From positions 4,402,001 through 4,466,000 of the forward strand of contig NC_059479.1 in NCBI RefSeq assembly GCF_018139145.2: a stretch of DNA of 64,000 nt, in the 5' to 3' direction. The position numbers and the translations under genes were made by a program. This DNA comes from Gymnogyps californianus (taxonomy: Eukaryota > Chordata > Aves > Accipitriformes > Cathartidae). Under the pieces are notes generated by a model. The model saw only the letters and a list, made by a program, of their open reading frames with translations. It ran no database searches and was not told the DNA's origin. Positions 40,952-52,830 of the stretch are shown here, piece by piece (positions within the stretch are counted from its first letter, which is position 1; the number at the start of each line of letters is the position of its first letter).

Positions 40952-40975
40952 TTTTTTTTTTTTTTTTTTTTTTTT
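40952..40975. repeat. T24 homopolymer inside CR1
   Basis: Twenty-four consecutive T where bird CR1 copies usually have a much shorter T run before actgtgaggg. It is an expansion after insertion or a sequencing length artefact, and is likely unstable. Confidence 0.85.
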
Positions 40976-41158
40976 ACTGTGAGGGCAGTCAAACACTGAA
41001 AGAGGTTGCCCAGAGAGGTTGTGGAGTCTCTGTCCTCCAAAATATTTAAAACCTGACGGGACTCAGCTCTGGGCAACCTGCTCCAGCTGACCCTGCTTGA
41101 GCAGGTGGTTGCACTACGCAATCCCCAGAGGTCCCTGCCAACCTCAGCCATTCTGTGC

Positions 41159-42194
41159 AAAGATTCAAATCGGTGTAAGGGCATTTCAAGATGAGACAAA
41201 GGATCTGTAGGCACTGAAGGGGACATCAGCGCATGTGGTACTGTGGCTAGACAGCTTCCTTTCTCAATCTAATTTACTTAAAGCTCTCTTATATTAAGAC
41301 TTGCCATATGGTTTCCAGTGGGCACAGAAGCCTTCACTGAAGGTCTGAGCTAAGACACTACAACAAAGGGATTCAACTGTTGTGGGATCACTCACAACCT
41401 AACCTGGCAAGAATTCAGAGAACAGAAAAAGCCAATGTTCAACCTCTTCTGAAAATCCAGAACTACATGTTGTTCTGTACCATGAGGCCATTACTAATCA
41501 AATTCATCTAAAAGACACCTTTGATGCTTTTTGAGTACATGGAAGAATCAGTGAAAATCTTAAGCTGCAGGGAACATCACAATTTGTCTTCAAAAATCAT
41601 GCTAATGTTTCTGATTTGAACAAAAATCACTGGTATCTTGGATACAACTTTTGTTCAGAATGTTTATAATCTAGGTTGTTTGTAGTTTTAATTCTCTAAC
41701 TATTTGAAAGTTTTTATATTCCTGTTAGAATCAGAGAATCAGTTAAATTTATAATTAGGAGTCTTATGATTTTAGAGTAAACAAGAAATTTAAATTTCTT
41801 TTGATTAGATTTGTTTACTTTCCTCTGCAGAAGTCTGATTAATGAGTTCAACTGCCTGTCACAACTGAGTGGTAATTTCTTCAGTATAATTTACTTTCAT
41901 TATCTGTAATTAATTAAACAGAACAAATAATATAAGGAGATTTGGGCGGGGCAATTATGAGGCTTTATTTTTTGCTGAGCTGAACCTCATTTTGAGCGTA
42001 GGGCTTTAACATTGAACAATGCTCACACTGTTGGAAGTTTTCATAAATAAGAAAAATTATATCAAATTATCAATAAAATTTGTAAGCATTCCAAGAGGAA
42101 TGCTGGAGACTAAACAGGTGCATAGAACAAAGGGCTACACAATACATTATAAACATTCTGAACTTGTTTTTAGACTAAAATTTCTAAGAAAAAG
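41159..42194. other. Unique AT-rich non-coding DNA
   Basis: Nothing recognised. A weak CR1-tail-like tagaatcagagaatcag at about 41728-41744 lacks adjoining CR1 sequence and is not called. Confidence 0.55.
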
Positions 42195-42915
42195 AGATAC
42201 AGGTCTAGAAAGGAATGCAAAAGGTAATTTGTCCATCTTCTCATTATTATACCTAATCTGTTCTTAAAACCACACTGACAGCAAACCCACAACTTCTTTA
42301 AGTAACTTATTCTAACACTCATCTTCTCTGAGGTGTAAGGACTTTCATAATCACTATTTTAAAAGTTTGTAAAGATAAATTAATCCTACTCTTGAACATG
42401 ATGAAGCGTACTTGATTTTCCCTCTTTATTAAAATACTTAAATATTCTGGAAGACTTATCAGCCTACTTCTGTCTTCTGTTTTCTACACTAAATAAACCC
42501 GTTATTCAAACCTCTGCTTACAGTGCTCTGGACTAATGTCTCTTAAAGATACAGCTGAACACAATATTCATTCTTGACATGGTCAGTTTATGACTCACTG
42601 ACTCCTAGATCCTTCCATACACTTACCATTGCCTACTCAATACTCCCTCATGTTGTATTTGTGCTTTTCATTTCTCCTTGCCAAATGTGGTACTTCACAC
42701 TTCTATTTACTGAACGTTATCTATGTGATTCGTATCATTTCTCCAATTTATGAAGGTTAATTTAAATTGTAACCTTGTCCTCCAAATTGTTTGCAGGCCC
42801 TTCCAGGTCATTGTCATCCACAGATTTGGTAAGTTTACTTTTTCCTTCCATCATTCAAGGTTAAAAGTATGAAAGAACTGAATCCAGAGTAACTCCCTCA
42901 GGCTCTACATAGGAG
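42195..42915 (-). mobile_element. Ancient CR1/L3-like LINE fragment
   Basis: The + strand tracks, in order, the reverse complement of an old amniote CR1-type LINE from its 3' end into the RT region. Landmarks are cctaatctgttcttaaaacc, cacaacttctttaagtaacttattc, tacagtgctctggacta, actcctagatccttc and gtggtacttcacacttct. They continue with atttctccaatttatgaagg, cttgtcctccaaattgtttgc, gtcatccacagatttggtaag and gaactgaatccagagtaactccctcagg. The segment near 42780-42840 matches the place that encodes the FADDT-like RT motif, now unreadable. Divergence is much greater than in the CR1 copies at 23856 and 40368. Confidence 0.72.
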
Positions 42916-45356
42916 TAAATGCGGAAATTTAGAGAAAAGTCATTCCAAATGAATGATTTTGTTTTATCGTATAACATGCAAGCATGTAGTGCTAAAAATA
43001 CCAACTAAAATAGCAAAAGGTTTCATTTCAGAAGTATTTCAACAATGTTGATATTCCAATTTTTTCCTTACAAATTAAACTTTAAAAAAAAAAAATCAGT
43101 GTCATTGTACATAGTATTTTAACTTTGAAAGTAAAACTTCCCAATTAAAGAGGGGATTCTAGCAACTTTACAGTATTGTACTTATTAGACAGCTAATTCA
43201 CTAACTTAACCTCAAAATAAGTTGTAAGAAAAGATGCACACTAGGATGCACTTGAAACTTTTTCTGTATTTTTCTCATTTTACACTGTAACCTTGCTGGG
43301 GTTCTGCTTTTGTTTTGTAAGCAGAAAGCAGAAACATCTATTTAGTTACAGTATATTGATTTTTGGAAATCAAATTGTAGAGGGTATACATAATAGGCAT
43401 GAAAGGGTCTCAAACTGGTAATATAGGAATCAATAAATATTCAAGAGAACTGAGTATAAAGCAAATCAGGGAAAATGACAGGTATACGCAGTATTCATTT
43501 CACTGTTCAGAAAAGATCCTTTCTTATTGGAAACTATAAAGCTAAATGAGAAACTGCTGAGCACTGATGTTACTGGGCAAACTTCCCAGAACTCCTTATT
43601 CCACTCCCCTCAAGCCTTTCCTTTACATAGGTTCATGGACTCTCTAGACAGCAATGAGAAAGATTTTAGGCCATAAGTAGGGAAGAACAAGCGAAAATTA
43701 AATCTAATTGCTTGGGAGTAAAGGTTTTTTTCAGTTGCAAACAATGAAGGACACGCTGTTACCAGTGGATGACTGCTTCTGGATTGCTGAACTGATGAAT
43801 AATTAGTACCAATGATTTAAAGCATTTCTAGAGCATGATGCAAGCAGAAAACATATACTAGAGAATCTAGTATGTATACATTGTGGCACTGTTATGAATC
43901 AGATTATTGACATGTATTTTGCAGACAGTTTATTAGATACTAGAAGTAACATTGTCTCCAGCCTTTTTCTTAGAGCTTCTCTATGTCATTGTATTTCCTT
44001 AAATAAGTTTTTCATCCTCCTGACTAGCCACACTAACTAAGATTCATCATGCTACCAAAGAAGGATTGAAGTTTCTTCTGAGGAATTTTAAAAAGTATCA
44101 TTTCCACATAAGAAAAGATTTTTCAAAAAATTATTTTAGAGACTATCTCTTATAGAAGGACTGTTAGTTATCTTATGTCATCTTTTATGCCAAGGAACAC
44201 TATTTCCAATCCTTAACAGAAGTTGATATGCAAAGCACATTGAAAAAAAACAAAAGGAAAATATTAGGGGGTGGAAGCAGTAGATTAGATAAATTATTTT
44301 TAAAATCATCTAACTTGCTGATTTGGAGGTGCTGGTTTGTAGCAGATTTCCCCCAGCACATACACTTTTGAAATGTGGAACACAACTCCCTTGATACTCC
44401 AGCTCATCTTCAGTGGTCGGGTTTGGTTATAAAAAGGTGTAAATGTGTTTAGAGGAGTTATCTGTGGCCTTCTGAGTACAGAAGAGTTCCTTTCTTTCAA
44501 ATGGAGCTTTCAGAATTGGATTTTTTTTCATTCACTGCAAATCTTTATAATCCTGTGTAGATTTTTCCCTTAATCTTGTTCTCTATTTTCTTTGCTTTGT
44601 AATGAGCTTTCTCACCATACTGAGAAAGTTCTTTCCATTAGTGTCAGTATTGTTCTTTAGTTACCTCAGTTTAGAGTGAAAAAGCATAGGTATTGAGCAT
44701 GCTGCCCTCGTTATACTGCCGTTTTCTTATTGTAGCTTGTAACACTAATCAAACTTTGTTTGCTTTCTTAGAAATGCAATGCAAAAGCAGTAACCTCTAA
44801 TGCTACTCTTTTTGTTCAAAAACAAGAAAACAAAACAAAAATTTCCTGTATGTTCATGCACAGGTAACCTTTGAAGTTGATGAAATTCTGCTGCTACTGG
44901 AAATGGGACCACACAAAATGAAGCATTAGAGCCTAATAGCAAGCCATAAGAAGGAGAAGGAAAGAGGAACATTTTACCAAAATCACAGTACAGAGACTTG
45001 ACTTTGCTGTATGTCATTCATCTGGGATTTTATTTATTTCACAACAATTTTTTGGTATTTTTCCCTATAACACCTGAGAAGACACCCACAAATGTATATC
45101 ATATATACACTTAGTTTAATAACACTAGTTAGTAACAAAAATGAAAGGATGTTTAAACAAACTTTGCTATGTCCAAATTCACCTTTCCTACTAAAAGGTA
45201 CAGAAGTGATTAAAGTGCAATTTGGAAAAGTATTTTACTTCCCCACCCCCGCCAAGTGTCACTCAGTAGCCCACATCAACAAGAGTGATGCTTTATTACA
45301 TAAAGTTCGACTCCAGTAATTTTTATTTATTTTTACTGTTATGAATTCTACCCACC
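42916..45356. other. Unique AT-rich non-coding DNA
   Basis: No recognised gene or repeat. An A run lies at about 43083-43095. The five bases before LTR C are ccacc. Confidence 0.55.
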
Positions 45357-45622
45357 TGTCCTGGTTTTGGCTGGGACAGAGTTAACTCTCTTCTTAGTAG
45401 CTGGTACAGTGCTGGGTTTTGGATTTAGTGTGAGAATGATGTTGATAACACGCTGATATGTTTTAGTTGTTGCTAAGTAGCGCTTATCTTAAGCCAAGGA
45501 CTTTTCAGTTTCCCATGCTCTGCCAGCAAGCAGGTGTGCAAGGAGCTGGGAGGGAGCACAGCCGGGGCAGCTGACCCCAACTAGCCAAAGGGGTATTCCA
45601 TACCATGGAATGTCATGCCCAG

Positions 45623-45630
45623 TATATAAA
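45623..45630 (+). promoter_or_regulatory. LTR C TATA box
   Basis: TATATAAA at the conserved position before a G run. Confidence 0.7.
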
Positions 45631-45819
45631 TGGGGGAGTTGGCCGGGAGGGGCGGATCGCTGCTCGGACATCGGTCAGCGGGTGGTGAGCAATTGCATTG
45701 TGCATCACCTGTCTTTTCTTGGGGTTTATTTCTCTTTTTTTGTTATATTCCCTTTCATTACAATTATTATATTATTATTCTTATTCTTAGTTAGTAGTGT
45801 ATTTTATTTTACTGTAGTT

Positions 45820-45825
45820 ATTAAA
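45820..45825 (+). terminator. LTR C polyadenylation signal (ATTAAA)
   Basis: Conserved hexamer variant at the equivalent place to the other LTR copies. Confidence 0.65.
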
Positions 45826-45943
45826 CCATTTTTATCTCAACCCATGAGTTTTACTTTTTTTTCCTCCTCCCCACCCCACTAGGAGAGGGGAGGGGGAAGC
45901 GGCTGCGTGGTGCTTAGTTGCTGGCTGGGGTTAAACCACGACA

Positions 45944-47440
45944 CCAGGCCATTCAAATAAAAACAAAGTACACGTGCAGTTCTTCAAGGAAGTACGATAG
46001 CATTGACTTTTCAGAATGATTTATGTTGATTCTGATATTACTATGTTGAAATAGAAATAAATAAAGGGAGGCATTTTTCATTACATTTACTTGGTAAAAT
46101 GTTAGAACTGGAGGATTAAGGGCATGATAATCCAAAAGTTGGACAGTATTAATCAATCCTATCTGTGACATAAAGCAAAATATGTAAAAGTGAAGAGTGC
46201 ACACCAGTCAGAACAGAAAACAAATTACTTGAAAGAACTCCATTAAACTCGTTAGAGCTTAAGGTGCTAAAATTTGGGAGTTCCATTGATGAATGAAACA
46301 TTGTTATGCAAAGACATATATTTACATTAATACCACACTGATTCATCACTAATAACATTATTTTGGAGAAAATAAAGATTTAAAATGAGATTATTTGAGC
46401 GATCAACATTATCAAATCTCCTATTGCTCCTGCTGCAACTGACAATGGCTTTAAACAGAACAGTGTTGAGCCCTGAAACTTAAACATCCTCTAATTAACC
46501 TCTCTAATACCTGAAACAAATCCTGAGGACATGCTCAAATGCTCTTATGATCCCAATACTTGGCATAATGTAAAACTCTTTATCCTGGTCAACAGACAGG
46601 CTAAGACAGTTTCAAATAGTTTGCATTAATGCAGGAATAATGCAAGTTCCTACAATCCTTCCCCAATGGTCACAATCTTTCTTTTATCTCATAATTGTGT
46701 AAGCTGAGTAACATCCAAAGACCAAATATTCCATCTTTCATTAACTACAGTTTACAGATAACCAATCAGTTTAACTCTTGATGCCCAATCAGTCTTTTTA
46801 TCTTGCAGCAACCTCTTGACTGCAAGTTGCATTTTGTGTGTTCATGCACATCTCTGGAGCATACATAACTATAGCAGATATTTCTACTTAAATATATTGC
46901 TTAAACTTAATTACATTGCTTTTGAGGAATTTTAACACATTCCTCAAAATTATTAATTTCTACAAAAGTTTGTTTCCACATGAAGTACAGTTTCATTATT
47001 TGCCTGCTGCTAACATAGTCAAGATTTGCAAATGCTGTTCATTCTCAGCAAGATCAAATAACTGATGATACATTTTGAGTTATATTAGTACTTCAGTAAT
47101 ACTTCTACCTACATCTGACAAATCTGAATAGCTAGAATGCATCTGTAAATAACTCCAATATGTAAAGATTTGGCAAGATATTTTTTTCCAAATGTTTTAG
47201 TAAAAACTAAAGTATAAATGAATAAATTATTTAAATTCAGAGTGAAAGATTTGAGATCGACTTGGTTTGCCTTTTGCTCTCAAGCAAAACCGTATCTAAC
47301 TGATCATCAGCATGCTATAACAACATGTAATGGAAAGGCAAAATCATCTGTTTATTCAAAAATAGTACTGACTTGGACTCAGTACATTAAAAACTTTCAA
47401 GACTGTTTTTGAAATCTGGTTCATTAGCAAAACAGGTATC
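45944..47440. other. Unique spacer between inverted LTRs C and D
   Basis: About 1.5 kb of AT-rich DNA with no gag, pol or env similarity that I can see. It is therefore not a provirus interior, which agrees with the opposite orientations of the two LTRs. The last five bases (gtatc) are the left target duplication of LTR D. Confidence 0.6.
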
Positions 47441-47564
47441 TGTCATGGTTTAACCCCAGCCGGCAGCTAAGCACCACGCAGCCGCTCGCTCACTGCCCCC
47501 CCACCCCTGGAATGGGGGAGAGAATCAGGAAAAAAAAAAACCTCATGAGTTGAGATAAAGACAG

Positions 47565-47570
47565 TTTAAT
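47565..47570 (-). terminator. LTR D polyadenylation signal (ATTAAA)
   Basis: ATTAAA on the minus strand at the conserved LTR position. Confidence 0.65.
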
Positions 47571-47748
47571 AGGACAGAAAGGAATGAAAAACAATGATAA
47601 TGATAATAATAATAATATGACAATAGCAATACTAAAAGAATTAAACTATACAAAGCAAGTGGTGCACAATGCAATTGCTCACCACTCGTTGACCGATGCC
47701 CAGTTAGTTCCCGAGCCGCGATCCCCCCTCCCAGTTAACTCCCCCCAG

Positions 47749-47756
47749 TTTATATA
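47749..47756 (-). promoter_or_regulatory. LTR D TATA box
   Basis: TATATAAA on the minus strand at the conserved LTR position. Confidence 0.7.
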
Positions 47757-48426
47757 CTGGGCATGATGTCATATGGTATGGAATAGCTCTTTGGCCAGTT
47801 TGGGTCAGCTGTCCTGATGGTGTCCCCTCCCAGCTTCTTGTGCCCCTCCAGCCTTCTTGCTGGCTGGGCACGAGAAGCTGAAAAATCCTTGACTTAGTAT
47901 AAACACTACTTAGCAACAACTAAAAACATCAGTGTGTTATCAACATTCTTTTCCTACTAAATCCAAAACACAGCACTGTACCAGCTACTAGGAAGAAAAT
48001 TAACTCTGTCCTAGCCGAAACCAGGACAGTATCCTTTACAGGCTTAAAGGATGTCCAAACCATCAGCTGTCAACCTTGTGAAACTCATGACAAGACTGCA
48101 TACATGAAGATAGCAATTTCTTAGAACATTTCTGATAGTTAACCAAGCTACATGCAACAGGAGAGATGATCATCATTGTTCAAATACTCCCTATACCCCA
48201 GGAAAGAGTAGTATACATAACACTGATGCTCAGTTTTAGAAACTGGCATGATTAACTGCCTGGGTTGTATACCAGTTAGTTTCTGATGCCCTCAGAAAGA
48301 AGTCACATTCAGGAGTCTTTATGGCAAAGCAGCCAAGAAAGCCATAATAACTGTAGCAAGTTCCTCATCTAAAAAAACCTGTGGCAACCATCTTGAAATA
48401 TCAAGGAAGTAGAGGCTTTTTGTGGA

Positions 48427-48535
48427 AAAAAAGAAAAAAAAACACCAAAAAAACCAAACCAGCGAAACCACCCCAACCAACCAACAACAACAAAAGAACA
48501 GAATGAAAAACAAACCAACAAAATACACAACAATG
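48427..48535. repeat. A/C-rich low-complexity tract
   Basis: A runs alternate with C and CC (aaccaaccaacaacaac-like). It resembles the complement of the T/G tracts at 1485 and 10883. Confidence 0.75.
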
Positions 48536-49749
48536 CCACGGGCTGCAAAAACCTGAACGACAAGGAAATATTCCAAATAAAGAGTGAACAAGGAGAAATC
48601 AGAGAAGCTTCCCTTCATATATTCAATTTCATTGCTTCAGTCAGCTTTTCAGTTTTCATTATTTGTTCTTACAGTCAGAATGAGAATTACAGAGACATTA
48701 GAAGACTATAACAGATATATTGGAAAGAGGGTAAAATAGTAAGTTGGACAAGGATTTAAGCAAAAATGTTTTATTCCACTAGGCTTTAGGAACACAGTTC
48801 CTTTGAACTGTATATTTCTGGTTTAATACAACTTGGAATTTATAAGTATGTACCAAGCCCCCACTCATGAGAATTAGAGAGTGGCAACTGGGAGCACGTG
48901 TTGGACAAACACCACCACTTGGGAGCTGAGCAGGAAGGATTACCCAGAGCAGTGACTAGGTATCAAGGATTAACTATGCTACCTAATTTGAAAACGAGAA
49001 CTTTCTCCTCTCAGGGTCAGTCCTTTCGCCCTGTGCCTGCTCTGACTGGTAGTGGAAAGGCTACCTATGTTTCTTTTCCATGGGTAAAAATAGTTTGTAT
49101 ATTCCCTTTCTGTCCTTCAAGTATATTTATTTTTCCTGAGGGATAGGAAAGTGAAGATACACATTTTCAAACCTGGTTTGAGAAATGAACCCCTTAAGAT
49201 GGTGTGGTTCTACAAGTGCTTTTCAACACAGTGAAAAAGATGATAGACTTTTATTACCTCTTTTCACATTAAATCCACGTTAAAATTCCAAATGGAGACA
49301 AATCATTCTGCCTTCATATATCCTGCAAGCTATACTTGTAGCAAACTGAGGCCAGTTTTAACCTGTTACATACTCGAGGCTATGCATTCTGTTGATGTTT
49401 CCCTTGTGTTATTATGATCAATTAATCATATCTCCTAATGCAAAATAGTCAAAATGTTTACTCAAACATATGTGCCACTGAAGTGATTAAAATAAAAAAT
49501 AAGAACAACACTTGTTAAATAGATCTCAAATATAATACAACTGTCTGAGCAACTGGTATTGTCCAGTCCCCAGTTACTACAGGATGGCAAACAATATGTG
49601 CATCTGTTTCTAATGCACCAACTGAACATATGTCTGCCAGAGAAAGATGGAAATACAATGAGGCTAGGATAATTTAAATAAACAGCTGTCACTTTATGCA
49701 AGATTGCCTTTGGTGAGCTTTGATTTGTGTGCGTACAAAAAAGGAAAAG

Positions 49750-49785
49750 CAGAATTATAAAACTAAACAGAATTACAAAACTAAA
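49750..49785. repeat. 18-bp tandem duplication
   Basis: cagaattataaaactaaa is followed directly by cagaattacaaaactaaa; the units differ at one base. Confidence 0.8.
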
Positions 49786-52605
49786 ACTTTATAAGTAGGA
49801 AGGTCAGCATATTTGTCTCCCATTTTTCTGTAATCCACAAACAACTCCAAGCCACAACCGAAGAAAAACTTATTCATCTCTTATTTGCTCCTTCATTATA
49901 CTATTCGCTGTCAAAGATGTCACTATACTGCCCTAGGCCTATTAAGATTCATACAGAATGCATCTGTGAGCTGTGTTTGTGATTTCAAGAGAGGAAAGAA
50001 GGCTGAAAATCATCCTCTTTTTTTAAGGTGAAACATACTTAAAGCCAATGAGTTTTACATTGCTTACATGGACATTTCTTGGGACAACACAGTTGCATTT
50101 ATGTATTTTGCATTTTAGAATGTATATATGGTTGTATAACAGATATGAATTAAATTCACTTTCATTTTTTGTTCTTATTGAATGAGTCCACTGAAGAATG
50201 GGGCTCAAAAACCCATTAAGACAGAAAATTTCCATGCCAATAACATGTACTCCTTGAAGATCAATTTGCCAGAATGAATAAGTAAAGGTAAAAACCAAGA
50301 TTTCAAACTCTTTAAGATCTGAAAGCACAGGAGAGATTCTTTTGTTTTAAGTGTATATGTAAGCCCTGATGTGAACGTAAATGTCAGATCCTGAAAAAAA
50401 ATTTTTACATTATCATTAATGTAAAAACAAAGCAAGAGACAACCCCATAGGGAAGTACTATGTAGGGATTTTTTCCACTTTGGAATGGAGATGAGAAAAT
50501 GTGCAAGATTCCAAACTACCTGACTTTGAAATTTTTTCCTGGATCTAAACCCTCAGAGCAACATCTTCCTTTGGAGTTATGTATAGTTGAGGCAGAAACT
50601 GGTCTTTAGAAGACACTGGTATACATGATTTTTCATTCCATTTTTTTCCTTCCCTAACACTGAAGAACGACGTGTTGAAGTGTCATAAAACTTCTGGAAA
50701 TCTTCATAAAATTCAGGGTCTTTTAAGCCAAACAGAAAGAATAACAGCATAGGAACACATGGTTAAGGAACAATTTGAATCAGAAATAAGGCCACTGAAA
50801 AGTGTCAGGCACATTATTTATCACCACGAAAAGATGGACTAAAGAGAAGAGAAAATGGAAGAAAAGGTTTATCAATTATGAACTTTTAATGACAGCTTTA
50901 GTTATCAATACTTACACAAATTTCAGGAAAAAACCACTATTTTTAGATCTGTGATGTCCAAAAATTCCTACTCCCCCTACTTTTAAACACCATGCTTTGT
51001 CTCCATTTTCATCACCTCTTTTTCTGTACAGCCAGATGAAGCCTGCTGGGAACATACTATATGGTTCCAAGGCCTACTTCATCTATATTCTTGATGAAGC
51101 AGAACACCAATGCTGTGTCTATGTGTTATGTCTTAAAGCCACTGAAAGGGTTTTAAGCAGCAACAACTTCAGAAGAATAATTTGAATAACATCTAAACAG
51201 CAACTAACATTGCCCTACATCATTTGCCTCAGTACTGGGGGAAATAGGAGACTAGATCTCAGTAATATCCTGTTTATCACCACTCAGTTTCAGTACAGAA
51301 AGGCGTTCCAGGAGATTTTATCTGTGAAAGTAAAGCAGACTCAGATACATGAATATTGTTTATATTAGTAAATAGAACCAGTAACTTCTTTGCTGCAAGG
51401 ACATAGTGGCACTGAAGTAATATGAAGGATAACGTAGACAGCGCTTTTCATTTCCATTCCAATGGGCTTCAGAGACATACTGAAACAAATTACAAACAAA
51501 GCCATTCCGCTTCACATTTCCCCAAGATTTCTTCCAAAATGGGAATGTTTTACCTTAGTTATAAATGTTGACAGCATTATGACTTTTCAACTTGGATAAT
51601 GTTGAAATCAAGACAACAGAACTTACAGCAATACTGCTTGCAAACTAGTGAAATACAACCTACTGCTGATAAAACTGACTTCCGTAAGGCAAGTCTTAAC
51701 TTCAGATTCTGCAAGGATTTTTGTTGTGAACCACGGAAAAGTATCAAAATCTATTTGTTCGCATTATTGGATATAGAGTGATATACTTCATTAAGGAAGT
51801 TCTGCAAAAAGAGCTGTAAATAGGTAACAAAATACCATGTCTGTGTATCAAACCATACCTAGCAAAACCAGTAACATTATACAGTATGAAGAAGAGTATT
51901 AATTCAGTAGAGAAAAAAATTACTTACTATAAGCTTCAGCTAAATTTGTATCATACTAAAGGAGGAGAAACTGTTTCACATAATCAGATTAAAGAAGCAA
52001 TTAAAACTCTGGTAGAATGAAAACAGAATTAAAAGTTCAGATAGATAATGAAGTGTGCAAAAGGGTGTGATGCTCCTCTAGAAAAACTATTATTTCCAGA
52101 ATATTTTCTGGAAGAAAAAATGAGAATAAAAGCGGATTTCTGTCAGCATCATACGATAATTTTAGGGTTATGAACAACATTGGAGTTAATCCATTTGCAT
52201 GAGAACTCCAACTTCTTGGCGCTGCACCTTTTGCTCGCAATAAAAACAAAAAACCTCCAGATGTCACAGACTACATTGGGATTTGATCGTGAAAGGCAAA
52301 GCAGGTATAATAAATCAGAGTAGTAGTGCGAGTTAACTCAATAGGTAGGGTGTTTGATAGCAAACAAGTAGTTTTAGGTTTTTTGGATTAAAGCTCATGT
52401 CTATACTAGACCTGAAGCAGTCAATCAACAAAATGACATTTTCCCTAAGAAGCGGTAGTACATAGACATGTCCTGGCCTCCTATTGTGGTTTAACCCCAG
52501 CCAGCAACCAAGCACCACGCAGCCACTCACCCCTCTCCTCTCCCAGTGGGATGGGGAGGAGAATCAGGGAAAAAAGGTAAAACTCGTGGGTTGAGATAAG
52601 AACAG

Positions 52606-52611
52606 TTTAAT
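52606..52611 (-). terminator. LTR E polyadenylation signal (ATTAAA)
   Basis: ATTAAA on the minus strand, followed on that strand by the conserved U5 side of the LTR. Confidence 0.65.
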
Positions 52612-52822
52612 ACCTAAAGTAAAATAAAATACAATACTAACAACAACAATAATAAAAAATAATAATAACAATAATAGTAATGAAAAGGAATATAACAAAA
52701 AAAAAAAAAAAAGAGAGAGAAATAAAACCGAAGAAAAGACAAGTGATGCACAATGCAATTGCTCACCACCCGCTGACCAATGCCCGAGCAGCGATCCGCC
52801 CCTCCCGGCCAACTCCCCCCTG

Positions 52823-52830
52823 TTTATATA
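52823..52830 (-). promoter_or_regulatory. LTR E TATA box
   Basis: TATATAAA on the minus strand at the conserved LTR position. Confidence 0.7.

Larger units (their letters stand above)
40368..41158 (+). mobile_element. CR1 LINE, 5'-truncated, with decayed end of ORF2
   Basis: A long CR1 3' portion. It begins around the part corresponding to 'gccattcagagggacct' and continues through 'aggaacctcatgaagttcaac', 'gaggaataaccccacgcacca', 'gcagagaaggacctggg' and 'gtgacaggacaggaggcaatgggcac'. It ends with 'ggttgcccagagaggttgtgg' and 'ccagaggtccctgccaacctcagccattctgtg'. About 90 bp of the usual element are missing near 40810. A poly-T run at 40952-40975 is expanded relative to the short run normal at this place. 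It is dead: frameshifts and stops break ORF2. Confidence 0.93.
45357..45943 (+). mobile_element. Solo LTR C, avian ERV (ERVL-like), full length, imperfect flanks
   Basis: A full-length LTR starting tgtcctggttttggc and ending ccacgaca. The TATATAAA box is at 45623-45630 and the ATTAAA signal at 45820-45825. It lacks the 11-bp segment of LTRs B and D. The flanking five bases are ccacc on the left and ccagg on the right, matching at only three of five positions. The target duplication is therefore mutated or absent. It lies 1.5 kb from LTR D in the opposite orientation. Confidence 0.93.
47441..48028 (-). mobile_element. Solo LTR D, avian ERV (ERVL-like), complete
   Basis: A complete LTR in reverse orientation. 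The + strand runs from tgtcatggtttaacccc to gaaaccaggaca. Identical gtatc flanks at 47436-47440 and 48029-48033 give a perfect 5-bp target duplication. The reverse TATA (tttatata) is at 47749-47756 and the reverse polyadenylation signal (tttaat) at 47565-47570. It shares the 11-bp segment (ccagttagttc on the + strand) with LTR B. It looks more divergent than B or C, with several changes in the U3 part, for example around 47815-47880. Confidence 0.93.
48029..52481. other. Unique AT-rich non-coding DNA
   Basis: No recognised gene or repeat family. An A/C-rich tract lies at 48427-48535 and an 18-bp tandem duplication at 49750-49785. ORFs are short; the low-complexity minus-strand ORF over 48319-48618 reflects the A/C tract. 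Confidence 0.55.

Noticed and set aside
40519..41226. The longest ORF in the window (235 codons, minus strand)
   Set aside because: It is antisense to the CR1 LINE, includes a lysine run from the T24 tract, and shows no domain.
41728..41744. CR1-tail-like tagaatcagagaatcag
   Set aside because: No CR1 body sequence adjoins it on either side, so the match is too short to support.
48319..48618. Tryptophan/phenylalanine-rich minus-strand ORFs resembling a membrane protein
   Set aside because: The composition is produced by the A/C-rich low-complexity tract at 48427-48535.
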